Shown here piece after piece: positions 9,554 to 16,961 of a stretch of DNA of 38,105 bases. The stretch spans positions 1-38,105 of the forward strand of contig CAIWWK010000055.1 in assembly GCA_903916325.1 (NCBI GenBank), read 5' to 3'. Every line of letters begins with the position of its first letter. Position 1 is the stretch's first letter. Below the pieces are notes generated by a model. It saw only the letters and a program-made list of their open reading frames with translations, was not told the origin of the DNA and ran no database searches. Made by a program: the position numbers and the translations under genes. Origin of the DNA: Candidatus Firestoneibacteriota bacterium. GTDB lineage: Bacteria > Oederibacteriota > D2-FULL-39-29 > CAIOVX01.

Positions 9554-11238
9554 TGAAAAAAATCGTATTGTTGTTCGTTTTGATACCTACGGCGCTGCTT
9601 TGCGACGGTGATTTTGTCACTTCAAGATCTTCCGCCGCTCTGCTGCAGGACGGATACACGGGGGATAAGTATACCAGCCTCAAACTTGAAACCAAGATTG
9701 GAAAAGTTAATTTAGCAGAGGAAAATACCGCGCCGGCTTCCGACTCAGGGTTTGCGCTCTTCTCCAGGAATTACCTGCTTGATGTTTCAGCCTCTTTTAT
9801 TCCTTCAAAGGAGGAGTTTGAGGTCAAGAGAATAAACTTGTTTGTGGCGCCGGGAGAGTACGAACCGTTTGTCATCGGCGTCTATCCTTTTGAAACCCTT
9901 AAGAATTGCAAGATAACCTGCGGGGTGTTTAAAAACCCGGAAGGCGCGCTCCTGCCCGCGGAATCCTTTGAGATAAACAATGTGCTCATGCGCCCGGTTG
10001 GCACAACCTTTGTGACTGTGAAAGGGGAAATCCTGGAACGCGCGGATAATATTCCTTCTCTTGCTCCGTTGGTTCCGAAAGCGGTGTGGATAAATGTTCA
10101 TCCTCCGGCAGGTACTCCCGCCGGGTTTTACTCGGGCATGATAAATTTCTCTCCTGAAGGGAAACCCGCCGCGGAAATTAACGTTCAGGTAAGAGTCCTG
10201 CCTTATGAACTCAAGAATCCTCCTCCCGACAGGATGAACTGGCTCGGGATAATGTCGGGTTCGTGGGATTTTGAGCGCCAGGCCGAAGAGTTCCGCTGCA
10301 TCAGAGAGCACAATTACACAGGCGAGGTAACCAACGCGCTCGCTCCAGAAGGCGACGATTTTACCAAGGCTAACCGCTACATGGAGCTGGCAAAGAAGGC
10401 AGGAATGCCCGGAATATTTATTCACACCAACACGCATTGCCAGGGGGGGCTGAATCTGGACAACAGTTACGGGCCGAACGGACATGGGCTGAACATGTTT
10501 AACAGCGAGTCCTACGCGAAAACGGCCGCGCTGGTCGCCAAAGTCAAGGCTAATGCGGAGAAGAACAAATGGCTAAGGACCGTTTTTTACCTCTCTACCG
10601 AGCTCGGCACGACATTCGGAGAGGGTGGGTCGGCGGATTTCACTTTTCTTATGAAGAGCATAGAAGAGTATTATGCGGATATTAAGGCTGCGGGGGTTGA
10701 GACGTTGGCCACATTCAACAGGCACGAAGAGTTTGCGCTGCATGCGGGTCTTCCCACCCTGGACTGGACGGGGTTTAACGGCGAGATGTTTCCTGGATGG
10801 GAGAAGAGCCTGCGCGTAAAACCTTCTTTGATGACCTTCATCGGAATTGACCAGAGGATGGGGCACGGTTTTTACATGTGGAAGTTCGGATTCAAGGGCG
10901 TGCGCCCGTGGTGCCTGGATCCGGGAGTAATGTATCCGCGCGAGCAGGGGCTGGTCTATTACTACAATAAAAAAGCCCACCCGAGCGTAAGGTTTGAGAG
11001 GATACGCGAAGGAGCGGATGACTACAGGTACCTTTACACGCTATCAGAAGTCATGAAAGAGGCGGAAGCAAAAGGAATAGATACAAAAGAAGCGTCCAAT
11101 ATGATAAATTTAATAATGGGATACATTCCCTACAACCACAAGAAGGATACGCCGGGGGTAGATTACCTCAAACAGGATGAATACCGTGGGAAAATAGCGG
11201 ATGAGACCGAGAAATTGCTCGTAAAACTCGGCAAATAG
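9550..11238 (+). CDS. Exported DUF4091-like protein (possible carbohydrate-active)
   Basis: 562 aa; signal-like MMKKIVLLFVLIPTALLCDGD; C-terminal WKFGFKGVRPWCLDPG...SVRFERIREGADDYRYLYTL resembles the DUF4091 consensus; 4-bp overlap with the permease gene. Confidence 0.65.
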   Translation: MMKKIVLLFVLIPTALLCDGDFVTSRSSAALLQDGYTGDKYTSLKLETKIGKVNLAEENTAPASDSGFALFSRNYLLDVSASFIPSKEEFEVKRINLFVAPGEYEPFVIGVYPFETLKNCKITCGVFKNPEGALLPAESFEINNVLMRPVGTTFVTVKGEILERADNIPSLAPLVPKAVWINVHPPAGTPAGFYSGMINFSPEGKPAAEINVQVRVLPYELKNPPPDRMNWLGIMSGSWDFERQAEEFRCIREHNYTGEVTNALAPEGDDFTKANRYMELAKKAGMPGIFIHTNTHCQGGLNLDNSYGPNGHGLNMFNSESYAKTAALVAKVKANAEKNKWLRTVFYLSTELGTTFGEGGSADFTFLMKSIEEYYADIKAAGVETLATFNRHEEFALHAGLPTLDWTGFNGEMFPGWEKSLRVKPSLMTFIGIDQRMGHGFYMWKFGFKGVRPWCLDPGVMYPREQGLVYYYNKKAHPSVRFERIREGADDYRYLYTLSEVMKEAEAKGIDTKEASNMINLIMGYIPYNHKKDTPGVDYLKQDEYRGKIADETEKLLVKLGK

Positions 11239-11259
11239 AGGGCAAGCAAAAGGAGAGAA

Positions 11260-12336
11260 ATGAAGATAGGTATAATAGGACTGCCTCAGACAGGGAAGAA
11301 GACTTTGTTTGAGCTTATCACGAAACACAAGCTTACGGAAAATGAACTGGCCGGGAACAAACCGGTTTCCGGGCTCGCGGAAATAATAGACCCGAGATTC
11401 GAAAAGCTCGTTGAGCTGTACAATCCGGAAAGCGAGGCGCGGGCACGCCTAAACGTGGAGTTTATTCCGAAACTTGAAAAGGGTTCGTTCGCGAAGGAAG
11501 AGGTGCTGAAGGCTCTTGATGGAGCCGATGTGCTCTGTCACATTGTCCGGGATTTTCAGGATGAAGCTGTCTATCACATAAACGGGTCAGTTGACTCAAA
11601 AAGGGACATCGACGAGATCAATTCAGAACTCATCTTCAACGACCTGGCTTTTATTGACAAGAGGCTTGACCGCCTGAACCAGACTTTGAAACGGACCAGC
11701 GAAGAGAAGATGATGAAAGAGCGGGATGTCCTTGCTAAGATGAAGGCCCAGCTTGAAGCCGAACTGCCGCTCCGGCTTTTGACGCTTACGCCTGATGATA
11801 TGAAATACCTGGTTTCGTATCCTCTGCTCACGCTGAAAGAGCTTATAGTTGTCCTCAATGCTTCGGAAGCGGATTTGAAGAATACCTCGAAGCTTGAGTC
11901 CTATAAAAAAGAACACGAAAAACAGCGCATCTTCTGGATGCAGGTATCGGTAAAGGTAGAATCTGAGATAGCGGCTTTTGAATCCGCGGATGACAGGAAT
12001 ACCTTCCTCGCGGAACTCGGCATAAAAGAGCCCGCGGTTGATACGCTTAAACGCACCTGCATAGAGGCGCTGAATCTTATTTCGTTCTTTGGCGTAGGAA
12101 CGGATGAAGTTAAACAATGGACCATTCCAAGAGGTTCCTCGGCCCCGCAGGCCGCCGGAGCCATACACTCGGATCTTGAGAAGGGGTTTATCCGCGCCGA
12201 GGTTATGAAATACCGCGATCTGGTTGATGCCGGCGGCGATGAGAAAAAATTACAGGAAACAGGAAAGGTTTATCTGAAAGGCAAGGATTACACTGTTGAA
12301 GACGGGGATATACTTTCAATAAGATTTAATGTTTAA
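11260..12336 (+). CDS. YchF-like Obg-family GTPase/ATPase with TGS-like C-terminus
   Basis: 358 aa; GLPQTGKKTLFELIT in the P-loop position, VVLNASEAD (YchF-type NxxE), C-terminal GKDYTVEDGDILSIRFNV. Confidence 0.82.
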   Translation: MKIGIIGLPQTGKKTLFELITKHKLTENELAGNKPVSGLAEIIDPRFEKLVELYNPESEARARLNVEFIPKLEKGSFAKEEVLKALDGADVLCHIVRDFQDEAVYHINGSVDSKRDIDEINSELIFNDLAFIDKRLDRLNQTLKRTSEEKMMKERDVLAKMKAQLEAELPLRLLTLTPDDMKYLVSYPLLTLKELIVVLNASEADLKNTSKLESYKKEHEKQRIFWMQVSVKVESEIAAFESADDRNTFLAELGIKEPAVDTLKRTCIEALNLISFFGVGTDEVKQWTIPRGSSAPQAAGAIHSDLEKGFIRAEVMKYRDLVDAGGDEKKLQETGKVYLKGKDYTVEDGDILSIRFNV

Positions 12337-12345
12337 TTTTTATGA

Positions 12346-12383
12346 GCCGGTAAGTCGGCCAAATTTAGCCGGCCGCAACCGGC
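12346..12383 (+). other. GC-rich nested stem structure in the leader of the SIMPL gene
   Basis: GCCGGT (12346-12351) pairs with ACCGGC (12378-12383); inside, GTCGGC (12354-12359) pairs with GCCGGC (12368-12373) around loop CAAATTTA. No T-run follows. Confidence 0.5.
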
Positions 12384-12420
12384 AGCCGTGCCTAATGAAA
12401 TTGTTTTAAAGGAGAGGAAT

Positions 12421-13332
12421 ATGAAGCGCGTCTTGCTGCTGCTTTCAGTTCTGCTCGGGTTAGTGCTTTTCGCGGGAGCCCAGGATTTTCTTAACAAGGC
12501 CGCCGAGGATCAAACCATGTCGGATGTGAAAAAATCCGCGGACGGCACGCTCTCTGCGTTTAAAATAAGCGGTTCCGGAATTGCGACAGGCAAACCGGAC
12601 GGGGTGTATGTGAAACTGGCAGTTTCTTCCGGCTCAATGACTTCTCTCCGCTCCGCCCAGAACGATGTTGACGGAAAGATAAGTTTTATTATAGGAAGAC
12701 TCACGGCGCTTTACCGCATGAAGAAAGAGGATTTTAAAGTTTTTCAGCCGGCGGCGCAAATGAAAGAACAGACGCTTGGCACTCCCACCTCGCTGGTAGT
12801 CAAGGATTCAAACGGCAATCCCATAAAGCAGACCGCGTACAAATATCTCATCAGCAAGACGGTGATCATGAACGGGCTGGTTGACCGGAAGATTGGCGAG
12901 GTTTTTGAGATCGTTGACAGGGCGGTGAGTTACGGGGCTACCGCAATAGCCGCGATAGACAAGGGCGACGGTTCCGAAGTGGCGAGCAGCACAATCATGA
13001 CCGATGCCAACAGCAGTTCAGGATCTAAGATACAGCTCTCTAAGGGAGTTTCAAAGCTGAAAATAGACAAGGCTGAAGACGCCTCTTCCTCGGAATTTAT
13101 AAATTTTTTCTTCAAGGATGAAACGCTGGATAAACTAAAACAGTCGGCGCGGGCCGAGGCGGTGAAGGAAGTAAAGGGGAAAATTGCCGAGGCAGGGAAA
13201 AAATATACTATAGACGAAAAGAAGTATGAGATTGGCCTTACGGAAGACTACACGGCTACGCAGACCGCGGAAGGCGAGCTTTCGGTCAAGTGCGACCTCG
13301 CTGCCGACTATAAGGTGCCGGTAAAACAGTAA
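12421..13332 (+). CDS. Exported SIMPL (DUF541) domain protein
   Basis: Start MKRVLLLLSVLLGLVLFAGAQ with AAAGGAGAGG upstream; ISGSGIATGKPDGVYVKLAVSS... and C-terminal YTATQTAEGELSVKCDLAADYKV. Confidence 0.75.
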   Translation: MKRVLLLLSVLLGLVLFAGAQDFLNKAAEDQTMSDVKKSADGTLSAFKISGSGIATGKPDGVYVKLAVSSGSMTSLRSAQNDVDGKISFIIGRLTALYRMKKEDFKVFQPAAQMKEQTLGTPTSLVVKDSNGNPIKQTAYKYLISKTVIMNGLVDRKIGEVFEIVDRAVSYGATAIAAIDKGDGSEVASSTIMTDANSSSGSKIQLSKGVSKLKIDKAEDASSSEFINFFFKDETLDKLKQSARAEAVKEVKGKIAEAGKKYTIDEKKYEIGLTEDYTATQTAEGELSVKCDLAADYKVPVKQ

Positions 13333-13391
13333 CGCTCAATATGATTTAGGGCATATTACGCGGAACGCGGTAAAGTTATAATTTAACGTAT

Positions 13392-13421
13392 TTGTCAATT
13401 CTCCATAGCCGGTGTTATAAT
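13392..13421 (+). promoter_or_regulatory. Candidate promoter for the O2/ROS-defence cluster
   Basis: TTGTCA (13392-13397) - 18 bp - TATAAT (13416-13421). Confidence 0.6.
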
Positions 13422-13444
13422 AAGAGAGCCGGGCCGGAGGGGGA

Positions 13445-13978
13445 ATGGAGAGCAGAAATATGAGGGCAGTGCAGAAAATTAACTATGGTGTTTACCTGGT
13501 CGCTTCAAGAAATAACGGCAAGTTCAACGGGCAGATAGTCAATACCGTTTTCCAGGTAACTTCCGAGCCGCAAACGGTGGCTGTATGCATAAATAAAACC
13601 AACTTAACCTGCGATTACATTGCGGCAAGTAAAGTGTTTTCCGTTTCCATCCTTGATAAAGACGCCCCTATGACTTTTATCGGCACATGGGGTTTCAAAT
13701 CCGGACGCGATATTGACAAATTCGCAACGGTTAAATCCAAGCAGGGTGTGACAGGCGCTCCGGTTGCTCTTGACTGGGCCGTCGGCTGGTTTGAATGCGA
13801 GGTCATAAGCCTCACGGATGTAGGTACGCACTGTATCTTTGTGGGGAAAGTGATTAACGATGAAGTGCTTGACGCTTCAAAAGAGCCGCTTACCTACGAG
13901 TACTATCGTCTGGTGAAAAAGGGAAAATCTCCCGCGAGCGCGCCGACTTATGTCAAGCCTGAGGTGAAAATTGGATAA
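13445..13978 (+). CDS. Flavin reductase-like FMN-binding protein resembling the N-terminal domain of high-molecular-weight rubredoxin
   Basis: 177 aa; [44 protein letters not shown]..., C-terminus [25 protein letters not shown]. Confidence 0.8.
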   Translation: MESRNMRAVQKINYGVYLVASRNNGKFNGQIVNTVFQVTSEPQTVAVCINKTNLTCDYIAASKVFSVSILDKDAPMTFIGTWGFKSGRDIDKFATVKSKQGVTGAPVALDWAVGWFECEVISLTDVGTHCIFVGKVINDEVLDASKEPLTYEYYRLVKKGKSPASAPTYVKPEVKIG

Positions 13979-14129
13979 ATATAAATGCACCGCCTGTGAC
14001 TATGTTTATGACCCCGCCAAGGGCGATCCGGAACACGGCATAGAGGCAGGGACCGCGTTTGAAGATCTTCCCGATGATTGGGTATGCCCGGTCTGCATGG
14101 TGGGCAAAGATATGTTCGAGAAGGCGTAA
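13971..14129 (+). CDS. Rubredoxin (52 aa, TTG start; absent from supplied ORF track)
   Basis: Translation (M)[51 protein letters not shown]; paired CxxC motifs; GAGGTG 4 nt before the TTG. Confidence 0.9.
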   Translation: MDKYKCTACDYVYDPAKGDPEHGIEAGTAFEDLPDDWVCPVCMVGKDMFEKA

Positions 14130-14130
14130 G

Positions 14131-14694
14131 ATGAAAGTACTCGGCATTAACGGAAGCCCGAGGCCGCGAGGCAATTGCGATATCCTGCTCGACAGGGCGC
14201 TTGAAGGAGCCGTATCGGCCGGGGCAACAACGGAAAAGATATTTCTTAATAAACTGAGTTTTCGCGGCTGCCAGGAATGTCCTGACGCGAGAACTGACGG
14301 AAATTGCAAGATAGAAGATGACATGCAGGGCGTGTTCCCGAAAGTCTTTGAAACTGATGTAATTATTGTTGCTTCCCCGGTTTTTTTCGGCAGTGTTTCG
14401 TCCCAGACGAAAGCCATGATAGACAGGTTTCAGTGTTACTGGATGGGCAGGTACCTTCATCACAGCGTGGAACAGCTTATGAGGAAGAAGGGCGCTTTCC
14501 TATCAACGCAGGGCCAGGAGCGTGACGAGTATTTCCTGAATGCCAAGGGCGTAATCAAGAATTTCTTTTCCACGGTAAACGCAGGATACGAAGAAGAGCT
14601 CTTCTGCAAGAAAGTTGACGCGAAAGGGGATATTCACAAGAGGCCGGACTGCCTCGACGAAGCCTACAGGATTGGAAAGAAACTGGGCGCCTAA
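14131..14694 (+). CDS. NADPH-dependent FMN reductase / flavodoxin-like iron-sulfur flavoprotein
   Basis: 187 aa from ATG 14131: MKVLGINGSPRPRGNCDILLDRALEGAVSAGATTEKIFLNKLSFRGCQECPDARTDGNCKIEDDM...VASPVFFGSVSSQTKAMIDRF. Confidence 0.88.
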   Translation: MKVLGINGSPRPRGNCDILLDRALEGAVSAGATTEKIFLNKLSFRGCQECPDARTDGNCKIEDDMQGVFPKVFETDVIIVASPVFFGSVSSQTKAMIDRFQCYWMGRYLHHSVEQLMRKKGAFLSTQGQERDEYFLNAKGVIKNFFSTVNAGYEEELFCKKVDAKGDIHKRPDCLDEAYRIGKKLGA

Positions 14695-14748
14695 AATGCG
14701 GAAAAGTTTCAATTATCAAAATGTCAGCAGTGTTAAAAGGAGGAACTT

Positions 14749-15126
14749 ATGGCGGCAAAACAGTTGGGGATATATAAATGCAGTCTGTGCGGTAATATTG
14801 TTGAGGTAGTTAACGCTTCGGGGGGCACGCTTGTATGCTGCGGCAAGAACATGGACCTGCTTGTCGAGAACAGCGTTGAAGCCGCGAAAGAGAAGCACAT
14901 CCCTGTAATTGAAAAAACCGCGGAAGGCTACAAGGTAAAAGTAGGAAGCGTCGCTCATCCGATGGAAGACAAGCATTATATCCAGTGGATAGAATTGGTA
15001 GCCGACGGAAAGGCCTATAGGGAATTTCTTAAACCCGGTCAGGCTCCCGAAGCCGTATTCTGCGTTAAAGCTTCTGCCGTTTCCGCGAGAGAATATTGCA
15101 CGCTGCACGGATTGTGGAAAGCATAG
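14749..15126 (+). CDS. dfx: Desulfoferrodoxin (superoxide reductase with N-terminal FeCys4 domain)
   Basis: 125 aa; [72 protein letters not shown]. Confidence 0.95.
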   Translation: MAAKQLGIYKCSLCGNIVEVVNASGGTLVCCGKNMDLLVENSVEAAKEKHIPVIEKTAEGYKVKVGSVAHPMEDKHYIQWIELVADGKAYREFLKPGQAPEAVFCVKASAVSAREYCTLHGLWKA

Positions 15127-15132
15127 TAAGGG

Positions 15133-15165
15133 CCGTTTACCGTTTACCGTGTACCGTGTACCGTG
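15133..15165 (+). repeat. Tandem 7-bp CCGTKTA array
   Basis: CCGTTTA CCGTTTA CCGTGTA CCGTGTA CCGTG; same heptad as 3805-3910. Confidence 0.85.
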
Positions 15166-15225
15166 CGGCAGGTCTCAGCGCTGCAGGGCGAACATAATAA
15201 TTGAAAGAATTAAAGGAGGAAACCA

Positions 15226-15804
15226 ATGGCAAGTTTGAAAGGATCGAAAACAGAGAAAAACCTGCTGGCTTCATTTGCGGGAGAGTCGCAGGCGAGGAAC
15301 AGGTATACATTTTTCGCGTCCAAGGCGAAGAAGGAAGGGTACGAGCAGATATCGGCAATATTTCTGGAAACCGCTGAGAACGAAAAAGAACACGCAAAAA
15401 GATTTTTTAATTTTCTGGAAGGCGGCGCGCTTGAAATAACGGCAAAGTTTCCCGCGGGAAAAGTGGGCACCACCGCGGAAAACCTCAAGGCTTCTGCCGA
15501 AGGCGAGCACGAAGAGACCAAGGTAATATATCCGGAAGCGGCAAAAATAGCCGAGCAGGAAGGGTTCAATGATGTCGCGGCCGCGTTCAAGCTGATAGCG
15601 GCTGTGGAAGCGCATCACGAGAAGAGGTACAGAGCGCTGCTTGAAAACGTCGAAAAAGGAAAAGTCTACAAAAGAAGCGGCAAGGTTCAGTGGAAGTGCA
15701 TGAATTGCGGCCATATTCATACCGGAGAGAACGCGCCGGAACAGTGTCCCACCTGCCTGCATCCCAAGGCGTATTTCGAAGTGGCTTGCGAGTGCTATAT
15801 CTAA
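15226..15804 (+). CDS. rbr: Rubrerythrin
   Basis: 192 aa; FAGESQARNRYTFFASKAKKEGYEQISAIFLETAENEKEHAKRFF, AAVEAHHEKRY, C-terminal rubredoxin-like CMNCGHIHTGENAPEQCPTCLHPKAYFE. Confidence 0.97.
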   Translation: MASLKGSKTEKNLLASFAGESQARNRYTFFASKAKKEGYEQISAIFLETAENEKEHAKRFFNFLEGGALEITAKFPAGKVGTTAENLKASAEGEHEETKVIYPEAAKIAEQEGFNDVAAAFKLIAAVEAHHEKRYRALLENVEKGKVYKRSGKVQWKCMNCGHIHTGENAPEQCPTCLHPKAYFEVACECYI

Positions 15805-15832
15805 AAAATATAACTTGCGTTGAATAAAAAGG

Positions 15833-15863
15833 GAGCCCTGTTTTCATCGGGCTCTTTTTTTTT
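15833..15863 (+). terminator. Intrinsic terminator after rubrerythrin
   Basis: GAGCCC-TGTTTTCATC-GGGCTC followed by nine T. Confidence 0.9.
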
Positions 15864-15878
15864 GCCGGAAAAATGCTA

Positions 15879-15907
15879 TTGATTCGGGGGCTCCCAAAAA
15901 GTATAAT
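15879..15907 (+). promoter_or_regulatory. Candidate promoter for folD
   Basis: TTGATT (15879-15884) - 17 bp - TATAAT (15902-15907). Confidence 0.6.
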
Positions 15908-15958
15908 ATCTGAGTTGTTACAGGGGATTTTCAAAATAATGCAATAGGAGGACTAATA

Positions 15959-16870
15959 ATGCCCGCAATAATAATAGACGGTGAAGCTGTTGCGAAGAAG
16001 ATAAAGGAAGGTTTGAAATCGGAGATAGAGGCTTTCAAAGCGAAAGGCCATCCTCTCCAGCTCGTTGCTGTCCAGGTCGGCGAGAATCCTTCTTCAAAGG
16101 TTTATACCAACCAGCAGAAGAAAGCCTGTGAAGAGATGGGGCTTATTTACAGTCTGAAGGAGCTCCCTGTGGCAACCACGGAGGCGGAACTTCTCAAATT
16201 TGTTGACGAGCTCAATAACGACAAGTCGGTAACCGGGATAATCCTCCAGATGCCGCTTCCGCAGGGAATTAACGCGCGGAATGTCCAGGTAAAGATCTCT
16301 CCCTCCAAAGATGTAGAAGGCCTAAATCCCCACAATATGGGGTTGCTTGTATTCGGAAAGCAGGTAGTGGCGCCTTGCACGGCAATGGGCGCGGTGGAAC
16401 TTTTAAAGAGTACAGGCGTGGAACTTAAAGGCAAGGAAGTGGTGATAGTAGGTCATTCTGAAATAGTCGGCAAGCCTATACTTCTCCTTATGTTACAGTC
16501 TCTGACGGAATCCGCTACGCCCACGGTCTGCCACATTGCAACGAAAGACACTCCTTCGCATGTAAAGAGGGCCGACATAGTCTTTGTCGCGGTAGGCAAG
16601 GCAGGGCTGGTCAAGGGCGAATGGATTAAACCCGGCGCCATCGTAATTGACATCGGCATAAACAGAGTGCCGAACATCGGGCCGGACGGAAAACAACTGG
16701 TAGACGAGAAGACCGGCAAGCCAAAGATGAAGACCGTAGGAGATGTAGAGTTCGACAAAGCGAAAGAAGTCGCCGGAATGATATCTCCGGTGCCCGGCGG
16801 TGTCGGGCCTTTGACCGTTACGATGCTTATTAAGAACACGGTCGAATGCGCCAAAGTGCTGTACAAGTAA
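15959..16870 (+). CDS. folD: Bifunctional methylenetetrahydrofolate dehydrogenase/cyclohydrolase
   Basis: 303 aa; VGENPSSKVYTNQQKKACEEMG, GIILQMPLPQGI, SPSKDVEGLNPHNMG, VIVGHSEIVGKP, GGVGPLTVTMLIKNTV; AGGAGG upstream. Confidence 0.97.
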   Translation: MPAIIIDGEAVAKKIKEGLKSEIEAFKAKGHPLQLVAVQVGENPSSKVYTNQQKKACEEMGLIYSLKELPVATTEAELLKFVDELNNDKSVTGIILQMPLPQGINARNVQVKISPSKDVEGLNPHNMGLLVFGKQVVAPCTAMGAVELLKSTGVELKGKEVVIVGHSEIVGKPILLLMLQSLTESATPTVCHIATKDTPSHVKRADIVFVAVGKAGLVKGEWIKPGAIVIDIGINRVPNIGPDGKQLVDEKTGKPKMKTVGDVEFDKAKEVAGMISPVPGGVGPLTVTMLIKNTVECAKVLYK

Positions 16871-16888
16871 TACTCAGAAGAAAAACAG

Positions 16889-16917
16889 CAGGGGCCCTCC
16901 AGGGTCCCTGTTTAATT
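16889..16917 (+). terminator. Intrinsic terminator after folD
   Basis: CAGGGGCCCT-CC-AGGGTCCCTG stem (one G-U) followed by TTTAATT. Confidence 0.75.
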
Positions 16918-16925
16918 TCAGGCGG

Positions 16926-16954
16926 TTGACTTGACGGGTATTATATAGTAAGAT
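16926..16954 (+). promoter_or_regulatory. Candidate promoter for the TolC operon
   Basis: TTGACT (16926-16931) - 17 bp - TAAGAT (16949-16954), seven nt before the ATG at 16962. Confidence 0.45.
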
Positions 16955-16961
16955 TAAAGCC

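Noticed and set aside
9805-10485. 226-aa minus-strand ORF
   Set aside because: Antisense to the DUF4091-like gene, with composition typical of a codon-bias shadow.
13948-14463. Minus-strand ORFs over the rubredoxin/flavodoxin region (also 13953-14417)
   Set aside because: Opposite strongly recognisable plus-strand redox genes.
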